In this document: positions 8,010 to 15,656 of the stretch, piece by piece | How positions within the stretch are numbered: the first letter of the stretch is position 1 | How the letters are laid out: every line of letters starts with the position of its first letter | Source of the DNA: Butyrivibrio sp. | Lineage (GTDB): Bacteria > Bacillota > Clostridia > Lachnospirales > Lachnospiraceae | Length of the DNA: 64,000 bases | Direction: 5' to 3' | Assembly: GCA_015056495.1 (NCBI GenBank) | Contig: SVGC01000017.1 | Coordinates: forward strand, 1-64,000 | Made by a program: the position numbers and the translations under genes | Notes under the pieces: generated by a model | The model's database searches: none | What the model was told of the DNA's origin: nothing | What the model saw: the letters and a program-made list of their open reading frames with translations, nothing else

Positions 8010-9278
8010 ATGGAATATATCCTAATAGCTCTTTTTGTTGGCATTGTACTGGCTGTAATATTTGTAGTGTTTATCAATAATAGAAAAAAAGAGGAGTTAA
8101 GTTCTGAAGATGATAAAATGAGTTTGGCAGTGTCGGAAAATGATCATCCTTTGCAAGTTAGCTTTGAGGCAGTTACCGGACTTTCAGAAATTGATGAGAA
8201 TAAGCTTGTTGAAATAAAAGATAGTAATCTTTTGGCAATAGTTGATAATGTTATTCCAAATGCTGCACAGGCAATAGCCAATACCGGAGCTGTAAAAGCG
8301 TATCAAGAGGCTACTGAGGCTGCAGGACAACTATATAAGGCAATAATCCCTAAAGGGGCCGTGTTGGATAATTCAAGAGCAATGGAAGGCGCTTTTAGAG
8401 GTTCGTACCGTGAAGTAGCAAATAACATTAAAGGAAATGCCAATTGGGTGGTTGTAGATAATAATGCGGCTGAGGGACTTGCAAAGCTGAGTTCAGCAAC
8501 TGCGGTGATGAATGTGGCATCTATGGTTGTTGGACAATACTATATGACTCAGATTAATAATCAGCTTTCCAGTATAAATGAAGGTATAGATAAGATAGCG
8601 AACTTCCAACAAAAAGAGTATAAGAGCAAGGTCTTGGCGCTTGTAACAGGAACACAGAAGATATCAACGTTTCAGGTTGAAACAATTGAGAATGATGAGC
8701 TAAGAAACAGAGAGTTAGTTCATCTCAAGAGTCTTGAACATGAATGTGCAGAGTTGCTAGGGCAAGCCAATTTTACATTACAAGATATTAGCAATGATTC
8801 TGATCTAAATTATAATTCATATTCTGATAAGGTCAGGGAAGCAGAGCAGTGGTTCCAATATCAGCAAATATTGATACAGGTAATGTCCAAGATTTCTGAT
8901 TTGACTTATACCCTGAATTTAGGCACAATATCCAGAAAAAATAGTTATGCATTGATGGAGCCTTATACGAAGAAAGCAAATGATACTCTTGTTAAGTTGA
9001 ATGAATGGCATAATAAAGTTTGTGAAAAGCTAGAAATCAGTACCGAAGAACAGCGAAGAAAGCGCCAAGGAGTTGAAGGTGTATTCATGAGCGTTCTTGG
9101 AATTTTTAATGATGATTTAAATTACAAGATGGTTCCAGAGGATATGATTTACAGAATTAAGAATCAGATGGACTCAGAAGTGCAGAATGGAGACGCAGAA
9201 TCAGATTTATTCCAAGAGGATGTGAATTTGATAGTTAAAGGCGGTAAAGTTTATTATTTACCACAGGTGGGCAATTGA
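8010..9278 (+). CDS. Membrane-anchored coiled-coil protein of unknown function
   Basis: I do not recognise this protein (422 residues from ATG 8010; a GTG at 8001 is too close to the GGAG at 7994-7997). It begins with one membrane helix (about residues 2-22) and a lysine/arginine stop-transfer. A long region (about 90-190) rich in alanine, including VMNVASMVVGQYYMTQINNQ, could be amphipathic or membrane-active. A long helical, probably coiled-coil part (about 185-360) follows. It ends with DVNLIVKGGKVYYLP. The bulk is predicted to be cytoplasmic. Its place directly behind the ADP-ribose module makes it a candidate effector, but it has its own promoter and the link is inference. Confidence 0.65.
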   Translation: MEYILIALFVGIVLAVIFVVFINNRKKEELSSEDDKMSLAVSENDHPLQVSFEAVTGLSEIDENKLVEIKDSNLLAIVDNVIPNAAQAIANTGAVKAYQEATEAAGQLYKAIIPKGAVLDNSRAMEGAFRGSYREVANNIKGNANWVVVDNNAAEGLAKLSSATAVMNVASMVVGQYYMTQINNQLSSINEGIDKIANFQQKEYKSKVLALVTGTQKISTFQVETIENDELRNRELVHLKSLEHECAELLGQANFTLQDISNDSDLNYNSYSDKVREAEQWFQYQQILIQVMSKISDLTYTLNLGTISRKNSYALMEPYTKKANDTLVKLNEWHNKVCEKLEISTEEQRRKRQGVEGVFMSVLGIFNDDLNYKMVPEDMIYRIKNQMDSEVQNGDAESDLFQEDVNLIVKGGKVYYLPQVGN

Positions 9279-9334
9279 TAAAACTGGTGGATTGTTTATG
9301 TATTTGAGCAACAATATTTATATATACAATAATA

Positions 9335-9364
9335 CAAGGCGGTACGATTATGAGTACCGCCTTG
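9335..9364. terminator. Hairpin between convergent genes
   Basis: Perfect 11-bp stem CAAGGCGGTAC (9335-9345) / GTACCGCCTTG (9354-9364) with an 8-base loop. Flanking T/A-rich sequence on either side could let it end transcription from both convergent genes. Confidence 0.6.
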
Positions 9365-9446
9365 CGTTATTAATCAGGGAAATATGATCTGGTTTCAAAA
9401 ATTTTTCCATTGAGATATTGTACTGCGCTTATTTTTATATTGTATT

Positions 9447-10661
9447 TTATTTTTCAGATGGAACCGCGTATGTAAAGCAATTGTCTTTGTTATAGAGAAC
9501 TCTTTTTACATAGCGCTCATGTGTGTATTCACCAGGTTCCGATATAAAGTAACCATTCTCTGTAATCTTGGTTTCGCCAGGGTAAAATGTTAGGTATGCA
9601 TATACCATATCATCCTGAAGGCTCATGATAACTCGGTAGTCTTTGTTTTGGTCGTTTTCGGATAAGTAGAAAATGCATTCATATATGCCATCTGAGTTTA
9701 AATCAGCATATGTTATTCCATGCACGACAAGAAAGACGTGAGTGTATTCGTATATCTGACCAGGTTCAAGTAACATACTGAAAGGCACTTCTCCTGGAGT
9801 GTTCATGAACTGATCAAGTGCTACAGCACTTACAATCTCATCATTTTGCATTATGTCAGTATAGAAGTTTGGATTATTCTCAGGGAAGCTATAGCTTGTT
9901 GGAACAGATGGTGTGTTGCCAGAGGAATAATCTGCAATAACATCGTACATATCGATTGGATAGGTGTTGTAACAGTCAAAAGCCTCTAGATAATATGCGC
10001 CTTCAATTATCTCATTTGCAGCTTTGTACCAAGCATCTTCGCCATTTTGTAATTTCTCGTTAATATCTTCAGAGTACAATTCTTCAGATTCAAGCTGTCC
10101 ATTTTTGAGTGTCAGCTTGGAGGCACTTCCGCATCCCATATGTCCCCAATAGCTAAGGATTCCGTTTTCATCAGGAACTGCATAGAATGAAGTGTGGCCC
10201 ATGCCAATTCCATCTATGAGTTGGAGTTTTCCTTCAATAAATGTATAAAGCTTTCCGTGGAAGGCAGCTTCACAATGCCCATATCTTATCAAAAGCTCAG
10301 GTATATTATCCTTGTCAATGTCATATAGCCAATAACATTCAATGGTATCCTCATATGCGTCATAATCATCAGGCAAAACAGAAGCTGATCTTTCCAGCTC
10401 ATATTCGATGATTTCTTTATAAGCCTGCTTAAAATCAGTTGCAGAAGAGGGCAGATAGCCATTTATTTCTGAAGAGTTTTCGGAATTAGAATTGTCTTCA
10501 ACAGTCTCGGCTATTGAAGCTGAATCTGTAGTTTCTTCAACGCTGGTAACTGATGATGCTTCATCTACAGAATCTTCCGGAATATTGGTAATGTTATTGC
10601 TTCCGCAGGCGCTTATTATAAAAGCAGTGCTAAATGCTAGTAACAGTGTCTTTTTTCTCAT
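9447..10661 (-). CDS. Secreted lipoprotein of unknown function
   Basis: A 404-residue protein with a lipoprotein signal: MRKKTLLLAFS, then FIISAC with Cys19 as the lipidation site. A Ser/Thr/Glu-rich linker (20-70) follows, as is usual for lipoproteins tethered outside the membrane. The sequence YDIDKDNIPELLIRYG (about 114-129) and a second ADLNSDGIYECIFYL (about 317-331) resemble VCBS/EF-hand-like calcium repeats. No enzyme motif was seen. GGAG lies upstream of the ATG. It follows a 45-residue membrane protein on the same strand by 27 bases. The precise role is unknown. Confidence 0.75.
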   Translation of the reverse strand: MRKKTLLLAFSTAFIISACGSNNITNIPEDSVDEASSVTSVEETTDSASIAETVEDNSNSENSSEINGYLPSSATDFKQAYKEIIEYELERSASVLPDDYDAYEDTIECYWLYDIDKDNIPELLIRYGHCEAAFHGKLYTFIEGKLQLIDGIGMGHTSFYAVPDENGILSYWGHMGCGSASKLTLKNGQLESEELYSEDINEKLQNGEDAWYKAANEIIEGAYYLEAFDCYNTYPIDMYDVIADYSSGNTPSVPTSYSFPENNPNFYTDIMQNDEIVSAVALDQFMNTPGEVPFSMLLEPGQIYEYTHVFLVVHGITYADLNSDGIYECIFYLSENDQNKDYRVIMSLQDDMVYAYLTFYPGETKITENGYFISEPGEYTHERYVKRVLYNKDNCFTYAVPSEK

Positions 10662-10688
10662 GATAAAACTCCATTTTGGATTAAGATT

Positions 10689-10826
10689 TCATTTCTTACG
10701 CTTATTGGATAAGAGCAGTCCTGCAAGCAAAGTAACTGGAACAGCAAGTACTGAGATCAGCGCAGCTGCACCAGTAGTAATGCTGCTTTTTTTGTTTTTG
10801 TTGTTTCCTGTATTATTCTCGCTCAT
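10689..10826 (-). CDS. Small single-helix membrane protein
   Basis: A 45-residue frame reads MSENNTGNNKNKKSSITTG, then a 22-residue hydrophobic helix (about 18-40) and a C-terminal NKRKK. It has a polar N-terminus and a basic end, as in a single-span membrane protein with a cytoplasmic tail. A moderate AGAGCGG site lies upstream. It is the first gene of the minus-strand operon with the lipoprotein and may help to localise it. Too short for confident family assignment. Confidence 0.5.
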   Translation of the reverse strand: MSENNTGNNKNKKSSITTGAAALISVLAVPVTLLAGLLLSNKRKK

Positions 10827-10997
10827 AGTTTAAACCGCTCTTGAATTATGGTTCAACCATATCTGCATATATTTTTCAGAACTGGTGGAATATGCATTTT
10901 CTAGACGCAGACATGGTTATATATTCGTGATATCGTCTCAAATATAATGATATCATCAATCAGATAAATATTACACATGGTTTAGGAGGGACATAAT

Positions 10998-11512
10998 ATG
11001 GAACAAAAAATTATTTTGGAAACAGAGAGATTGTTTCTTAGGGAAATGAATACTGATGATTTCGAGGCGCTATACAAAGTCCTCGCCGATAGAGACATCA
11101 TGCTGCATTATCCATATACCTTTGACGAGAAAAGAGTCAATGATTGGATTGAAAGGAATATGAACCGATATCATGAGAATGGTTTTGGACTCTGGGCTGT
11201 ATGTTTGAAAGATACTAGAGAGATGATTGGTGACTGTGGATTGACACTTCAGAACATTGAGGGGAAGATGCTCCCTGAGATTGGTTATCATATCCGCGCA
11301 GATCATCAGCGAAAAGGTTATGCTAAGGAAGCAGCAACTGCTGTACGAGACTGGGCGTTTGCAAACACGGATTACCCTGCACTCTATCATATTGCAAATA
11401 TACCAATGTCGGTTCTTATAAGACTGCAGAATCTATAGGTATGCATTTCGAGAAGGAATACCCAGATCCCGAAAACAAAATCACTTATGTCTCGGTAATC
11501 TTTCGTGAAGAG
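10998..11512 (+). pseudogene. GNAT N-acetyltransferase (RimJ/RimL type), frameshifted
   Basis: The first frame gives a normal GNAT start: ETERLFLREMNTDDFEALY, then EIGYHIRADHQRKGYAKEAA, which holds the acetyl-CoA loop (QRKGYA). After LYH at 11,382-11,390 it loses frame. Shifting by one base gives YCKYTNVGSYKTAESIGMHF and EKEYPDPENKITYVSVIFRE, the usual GNAT end, up to about 11,512. One deleted base at about 11,388-11,390 explains the break. GGAGGG precedes the ATG at good spacing. The gene is therefore a recent pseudogene, unless the base is a sequencing error. Confidence 0.85.
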
Positions 11513-11779
11513 ACGACAGTCGCGAAAAATCTTAAATATATGCGATATTTTTATGAGATGTATCCGGAAGTTTCAAATCGTCAACTGGCTGTTGACGATT
11601 TTGAAGAAGCAGAGAATTGTCAACAAGTTGTTGACGATTTGGGGCAGAGTATAATTTTTCTTATACCATGGGGACACCATGTACAGATACTGGGAAAAAG
11701 TAAAAACAATCCCCAAAAGGCACTGTTCTATGAGAAGAAAATATTGGAAAACAATTGGTCAAGGAATCTATCTACATAG
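11513..11779 (+). pseudogene. DUF1016 (YhcG-type) N-domain fragment fused to the GNAT tail
   Basis: Immediately after the GNAT end, in the same frame, come LKYMRYFYEMYPE, QQVVDDLGQ, FLIPWGHHVQIL, KALFYEKKILENNWSRNL. These are landmarks of the DUF1016 N-terminal domain found beside PD-(D/E)XK nuclease domains. The nuclease part is missing and the frame stops at 11,779. A duplicated stretch (QLAVDD... and QQVVDD...) reflects a small internal direct repeat in the DNA. It looks like a recombination leftover. Confidence 0.7.
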
Positions 11780-12126
11780 AAAGATTTATGCTTGATTTTT
11801 ACTTTTCTTATAAATCCCATGAGAAACATGAACTCCATAATAGAGAGATGCATATCAGTGGCAAGTTTTTACAGGGTCACGATGACCAGGTAAATGACCC
11901 GATAAATGACCCGATAAATGACCCGATAAAATTGGAAAGAAGGGAGCAGCAAATTATAGATTTGCTTCGTCAGAGATCTGATATGACAAGAAAAGAGATG
12001 GGAGACAAACTTAGCTGCTCTGAAGCTACTGTTAAAAGAGAGCTACAAAAGCTGATTGAAAAGGGCGTAGTCAAGAGAGTGGGCTCAAATAAAAAAGGTG
12101 AATGGATTTTAGTAAATTTTAAATAA
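11755..12126 (+). pseudogene. Winged-helix C-terminal fragment of an AlbA-type regulator
   Basis: The frame carries three NDPI repeats followed by LERREQQIIDLLRQ and SCSEATVKRELQKLIEKG, then VKRVGSNKKGEW. This is the typical C-terminal winged helix of AlbA_2/Schlafen-like putative DNA-binding ATPases, where the NDP repeats link it to the rest. The large N-terminal part is absent, so this is a tail remnant. It overlaps the preceding fragment by a few codons; no convincing start is seen. The helix-turn-helix could still fold if expressed. Confidence 0.65.
11892..11927 (+). repeat. 12-bp tandem repeat, three copies
   Basis: AAATGACCCGAT is repeated three times without mismatch and encodes NDPI units in the AlbA-type fragment. 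It is a coding microsatellite-like repeat that can change copy number without breaking frame. Confidence 0.9.
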
Positions 12127-12138
12127 CGAATTTTACAT

Positions 12139-12178
12139 AAAGAGCAGTTGTTCTTAAGCAGAATGACTGCTCTTTTCT
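12139..12178 (+). terminator. Rho-independent terminator
   Basis: AAAGAGCAGT (12,139-12,148) pairs with ACTGCTCTTT (12,166-12,175), followed by TTCTT. It ends the remnant cluster. Confidence 0.75.
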
Positions 12179-12224
12179 TGTGCCCAAAACGGGCCAGGCA
12201 ACCACTACCTTTGGGGGTACAGAA

Positions 12225-12566
12225 ATGATGCCAAGGGGTGAAAAAAGTATAATAGAAACAGCAGTTGTCTCGGAAGAGAGGATTAGAGAAAACGAGATGT
12301 TGAGATGTATTCTAGAACCATATCTCAATGATGTGGAAGGCATAGGGTGGGGGAATTTGTCTGCTACTGAGCTGTTCGATATATTGATTGAATCAATTTT
12401 AAATCACAATAGTTTTTTGCAATGTGATTATTATCGAAGGCTTGAATATAAGAGGCATGAGATGTATCCAGAAATATTAAATCGTCCTCAACTTGGGGAC
12501 GATTTGGAAAATGCAATATTTTTTATTCCTTGGGGGCATAACAAAGTTATCATACGGACAGTGTAG
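12225..12566 (+). pseudogene. Second DUF1016-like fragment
   Basis: A 113-residue frame from ATG 12,225, with GGGGG 8 bases upstream. The N-terminal 80 residues are not recognised. The end reads HEMYPEILNRPQLGDDL, then IFFIPWGHNKVII, which matches the same DUF1016 stretch seen in the fragment at 11,513 and then stops. It probably is a second truncated copy of the same type of gene. Whether the novel N-terminus with the DUF1016 tail is made as a protein is unclear. Confidence 0.5.
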
Positions 12567-12617
12567 ACCAATTACGATTCAAGCGGAAGCATAACAGAGT
12601 CATGAGTCTGTAATATA

Positions 12618-12653
12618 TATCGTTCTTTTAAATATGACAATTAAAGAACGATA
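12618..12653. promoter_or_regulatory. AbiEi operator, inverted repeat 1
   Basis: TATCGTTCTTT (12,618-12,628) faces AAAGAACGATA (12,643-12,653). It is the first of two matching inverted repeats before the abiEi-type gene. AbiEi antitoxins are known to repress their operon by binding paired inverted repeats. Confidence 0.75.
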
Positions 12654-12663
12654 AATATACAAA

Positions 12664-12693
12664 CGTTCTTTAATATGATAGAATTAAAGAACG
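12664..12693. promoter_or_regulatory. AbiEi operator, inverted repeat 2, overlapping the -10 box
   Basis: CGTTCTTTAA (12,664-12,673) faces TTAAAGAACG (12,684-12,693), and a TATGAT -10-like box (12,674-12,679) lies in the loop between the arms. Binding here would block RNA polymerase directly. Confidence 0.75.
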
Positions 12694-12714
12694 AAATGAA
12701 AGGCGGTGATGTTT

Positions 12715-13311
12715 ATGGATTACTCAATTGAATCGCTGAAAATGATTATAGACTCAAATGATGGGATTATTTCTGCTAAACAATTGGCTGACAAGGGAGT
12801 TTCGAGACTTTCGCTGTACCAAGCATTGCTAAGTGGATCAATAAAAAAGGAATCCCATGGAAATTATGTGTTAGCGGATAATCAACCTGATGAATATCGT
12901 GTGATACAGAATCGTTCTCCTAAAATGATTTATTCTCACGGTACTGCTTTATTTTTACATGGACTCTCAGATCGCGTTCCTCATGAGTTAGATATTACAG
13001 TTCCCCAGGGTGATAATGTTTCTCGCATAAAAAAGGATTATGAAAACACAAGATTTCATTATTGTAAAAAAGACTTGTGGGATTTAGGAATAACTGATGC
13101 TAAAACACCACAGGGCTATGAAGTAAAAATATATGATTTGGAACGCTGTATCTGCGATTTAATTAGAGACAAAAAATCTGTTGATATGCAGATTTATACC
13201 CAAGCAATGAAGGAATACTTTTCAAGTAGATGCAACCCAAGAAAAATAGTGAAGTATGCCAGACAATTTAATATTGAATCAAAAGTTAGGACATACATGG
13301 AGGTTTTATAG
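12715..13311 (+). CDS. abiEi: AbiEi-family antitoxin / transcriptional regulator (toxin lost)
   Basis: Start ATG 12,715 is favoured over 12,706/12,709 because AAGG lies at 12,700-12,703. The 198-residue protein has an N-terminal winged helix (SAKQLADKGVSRLSLYQALL, about 18-37) and the AbiEi middle domain with SHGTALFLHGLSDR (about 75-88) and VKIYDLERCICDLIRDK (about 139-155). AbiEi proteins neutralise the AbiEii nucleotidyltransferase toxin indirectly and repress the operon. Two perfect operator-like repeats lie upstream. The toxin gene that should follow is reduced to a 27-codon stub, so this is an orphan antitoxin. Confidence 0.88.
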   Translation: MDYSIESLKMIIDSNDGIISAKQLADKGVSRLSLYQALLSGSIKKESHGNYVLADNQPDEYRVIQNRSPKMIYSHGTALFLHGLSDRVPHELDITVPQGDNVSRIKKDYENTRFHYCKKDLWDLGITDAKTPQGYEVKIYDLERCICDLIRDKKSVDMQIYTQAMKEYFSSRCNPRKIVKYARQFNIESKVRTYMEVL

Positions 13312-13394
13312 TGAAAGAACGCACACCTGAACAATTAAAAGGACAGGTAAGCAATTTTGGAAAAATGGTATTTGTATCTGACCGGAAATATTGA
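13311..13394 (+). pseudogene. Stub of an AbiEii toxin gene
   Basis: GTG 13,311 overlaps the antitoxin stop by one base, as is usual for abiE operons. The frame reads KERTPEQLKGQVSNFGK, like the start of AbiEii toxins (xxxQLKxxIxNxAK), and stops at 13,394 after 27 residues. The rest of the toxin, including the GGT nucleotidyltransferase motif, is absent. Confidence 0.65.
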
Positions 13395-13567
13395 ATAATC
13401 TATGTTGTTTGGTTTAAATAATGTATGATAGTTACAACAAATATGGTAAAAAAATACATAAACTTAACTTGACAAGGCAACTCTATGATGATAAGTTAAA
13501 AATATGTATAGAAATGACATATAATAGAGTAAAATCCGACAAATAATTAACATCATGGAGCGAGTAT

Positions 13568-14335
13568 ATGAACTTATATTATGAACTGTTACAATACCCA
13601 ATTTTTTCCATGAAAGAGGTTAATGCCCTGTATTCAAGTGAACGGACAGCAAGGATGGCATTAGGAAAGCTTCTGAAGGAAAATATGGTGCTAAAAATAC
13701 GAAATGGGTTATATACGTGTCTTAGCGGTGAAAATGGCGGGCCAGTGGCTAACAGATTTCAAATTGCCAGTGCTATTACCCCATCTTCATATGTATCACA
13801 TCATACAGCATTTGAATATTATGGAACTGCCGATCAGGTTTTCTATGAGGTTTATGTTGGCTCAGAGACACGTTTTCACGACTTTGAATTTGATGGGTAC
13901 ACTTATCATTATGTAAAAGAACAGATGAAGGAAGGTATAGTTTTTCCGGAATTTGGCGGCGGCGTGAGGATTACAGATAAGGAGCGGACGATAACGGACT
14001 CCATAAAGGATATGAATCTCATTGCCGGGCTGGAAGAGGTGCTTTCGTGTGTCGTGTCCGTGAACAGTGTTGATGAAACAAAAATGTTAAAGTATCTGGC
14101 CTTATATGACAATGCATTTTTATATCAGAAGACAGGTTTTATCTTTAGTGAATATCAGAGGGAACTTGGCATAAGCGATGATTTTATAAAGATATGTAAG
14201 GATAGGAGCGGAGATTCAAAACGATATCTGACAACCGGTATAAATGAGCCTGCTTATTCCGGCGAATGGAGGTTGGTCTATCCAAAGAATATTAAGAGAA
14301 TGAAAAACGGAGGACTAGAAGATGCCGCAATTTAA
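13568..14335 (+). CDS. AbiEi-family antitoxin, second locus
   Basis: A 255-residue AbiEi-type protein: N-terminal winged helix (MKEVNALYSSERTARMALG, 17-35), then the antitoxin core with SSYVSHHTAFEYYG (about 79-92), YVKEQMKEGIVFPEFGGG and KERTITDSIKDM. It is clearly a different subfamily from the one at 12,715. It represses its own operon and offsets the downstream nucleotidyltransferase toxin. Its last 14 bases overlap the toxin gene start, so the two are translationally coupled. A GGAGCGAG site lies before the ATG. No clear inverted repeat pair is visible in its own upstream region, which is only 173 bases. Confidence 0.9.
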   Translation: MNLYYELLQYPIFSMKEVNALYSSERTARMALGKLLKENMVLKIRNGLYTCLSGENGGPVANRFQIASAITPSSYVSHHTAFEYYGTADQVFYEVYVGSETRFHDFEFDGYTYHYVKEQMKEGIVFPEFGGGVRITDKERTITDSIKDMNLIAGLEEVLSCVVSVNSVDETKMLKYLALYDNAFLYQKTGFIFSEYQRELGISDDFIKICKDRSGDSKRYLTTGINEPAYSGEWRLVYPKNIKRMKNGGLEDAAI

Positions 14336-15260
14336 TAGAAGAGAGCTTGATGTAAGAGCTCGGGAATATGGCTTTAATCGCGATACCTTTGAGAAGGTTA
14401 TTCGATTGAGGACAATTCTTGATTTCTTAAATACGCATGAATATATGCGTGAACATTTGTTGCTTAAGGGCGGAACGGCAATAAATCTGACTGTTTTTAA
14501 CCTTCCAAGATTGTCGGTTGATATAGATTTGGATTTTGTTCCAAATCTGACAAGAGAAGAAACGGTGAATGAAAGAGAACGTCTGACGGAGATCCTGAAG
14601 GGATTCATGTCGGAACAAGGATATGCTCTCTCTGAGGCATCGAGATTCAGTCATAGCCTGGACGCATTTCATTATAATTATGTGAATGCGGCTGGCAACA
14701 GAGATATGATCAAGATAGAGATTAACTATTCACTGAGAACGCACGTGCTCTTGCCAGAGGACAGGGCATTAGTGACTAATGCTTTCGGAGAACCGATAAA
14801 GGTCAGGACGGTTGCTGCAATGGAAATCTTTGCGGCAAAAACCAATGCTCTGATAAGTAGAGCGGCTGCAAGAGATTTGTATGACTTCTGTAATATGGCT
14901 GATATTAAGCTGTTTGCAGGAGAGGAAGACTTGTTTAGGAAATGCATCATTTTCTATGCAACGATCTCGGCAAAAGAAGTGAACAAAAACTTCGATACAT
15001 CTGCTATAGACAGTCTTGTCTTTTCAAAAATAAAATCAGATTTGTTCCCGGTTCTGGCTGTGAAGGACAAGTTTGACCTGGAAGGGAAAAAACAACAGGC
15101 GAAAGAGTACATAGCTTCGCTTATGAAGTCAACAGCTCAGGAAATGGAATATATGGAAAGGTTTATAGCAAAGGAGTACAAGCCGGAACTGCTTTTTGAG
15201 GATGCAGAGATTGTAGAGCGTATACGGAATCATCCGATGGCACTATGGAAATGTAAATGA
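14322..15260 (+). CDS. abiEii: AbiEii-type nucleotidyltransferase toxin
   Basis: The 312-residue toxin shows the family signature LLLKGGTAINL (46-56) and SVDIDLDF (65-72), the nucleotidyltransferase GG and D-x-D metal motifs, then IKIEINYSLR and the MEIFAAKTNALISRAAARDLYD region (about 168-189) typical of AbiEii. These enzymes transfer nucleotides to tRNA and stop growth, giving abortive infection. Length is normal and all motifs are intact, so the toxin is likely functional and kept in check by the overlapping antitoxin. Confidence 0.92.
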   Translation: MPQFNRRELDVRAREYGFNRDTFEKVIRLRTILDFLNTHEYMREHLLLKGGTAINLTVFNLPRLSVDIDLDFVPNLTREETVNERERLTEILKGFMSEQGYALSEASRFSHSLDAFHYNYVNAAGNRDMIKIEINYSLRTHVLLPEDRALVTNAFGEPIKVRTVAAMEIFAAKTNALISRAAARDLYDFCNMADIKLFAGEEDLFRKCIIFYATISAKEVNKNFDTSAIDSLVFSKIKSDLFPVLAVKDKFDLEGKKQQAKEYIASLMKSTAQEMEYMERFIAKEYKPELLFEDAEIVERIRNHPMALWKCK

Positions 15261-15289
15261 TTTGTCACTACACGTTTTTACAAATCCGT

Positions 15290-15332
15290 CCTGACATGGT
15301 AATATATATTCGCTGTGTCAGGTCTATTTTTA
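15290..15332 (+). terminator. Terminator after the abiE operon
   Basis: CCTGACA (15,290-15,296) pairs with TGTCAGG (15,316-15,322), followed by TCTATTTTTA. The 15,261-15,656 stretch has no intact gene: it holds this terminator, the old ychF leader (with a GTGCC/GGCAC hairpin at about 15,352-15,367), the left att core, a ychF start remnant and element end sequences. Confidence 0.65.
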
Positions 15333-15432
15333 TGTCATAATAGATAAATGGTGCCCGGCGTGGCACTCGGTACAATAAGCTGAGATAACAAATGGCTTAA
15401 ATAAAGCATTTTTAAAAGGAGATACATAAAAA

Positions 15433-15448
15433 ATGAAACTAGGAATCG
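15433..15448 (+). repeat. Left attachment core (attL)
   Basis: ATGAAACTAGGAATCG, identical to the first 16 bases of ychF at 22,450. Beyond it the two sequences diverge (GAATTAAAAG against TAGGCTTACC), which marks the crossover region. Confidence 0.88.
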
Positions 15449-15480
15449 GAATTAAAAGCCTGTTTCATAGATACTCTTAA
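15433..15480 (+). pseudogene. Displaced 5' end of ychF
   Basis: Original start of ychF, with its leader and AAAGGAGATA ribosome site still in place. It now reads only MKLGIGIKSLFHRYS before a stop because the element follows after codon 5. A 15-residue peptide could be made but has no expected function. Confidence 0.8.
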
Positions 15481-15577
15481 AAATCCTTAAAATCCGATAA
15501 ATACAGAAAATATAAGTGTTTGAGATACAAGAAGATATCAAATAATTACTTATATTTCCTCATAGGTCAACAATAAA

Positions 15578-15597
15578 TGTAACAGTAAATGTAACAC
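15578..15597 (+). repeat. Arm-type repeat near the left end
   Basis: TGTAACAGTAAATGTAACAC, 20 bases, is identical to a copy near the right end (22,366-22,385) and in the same orientation. It contains two TGTAAC units. Paired sites of this kind near the ends bind the N-terminal domain of tyrosine integrases. Confidence 0.7.
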
Positions 15598-15620
15598 TTA
15601 GATGAAGCCTAAATACAAAA

Positions 15621-15654
15621 AAGGGATATTCAGAAATGCTCTGGAATATCCCTT
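15621..15654 (-). terminator. Terminator for the minus-strand XRE gene
   Basis: AAGGGATATTC (15,621-15,631) pairs with GAATATCCCTT (15,644-15,654). On the minus strand it is followed by a run of T, directly after the XRE stop codon. Confidence 0.8.
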
Positions 15655-15656
15655 AA

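Noticed and set aside
11892..11927. Three-copy 12-bp repeat as a possible CRISPR seed
   Set aside because: Units are adjacent without spacers and encode NDPI repeats in frame; no cas gene is near. No CRISPR array was seen in the window.
1..15432. Whole left island as a second integrative element in tandem at ychF
   Set aside because: No third copy of the 16-bp core and no integrase gene is present to the left of 15,433, so the window gives no support.
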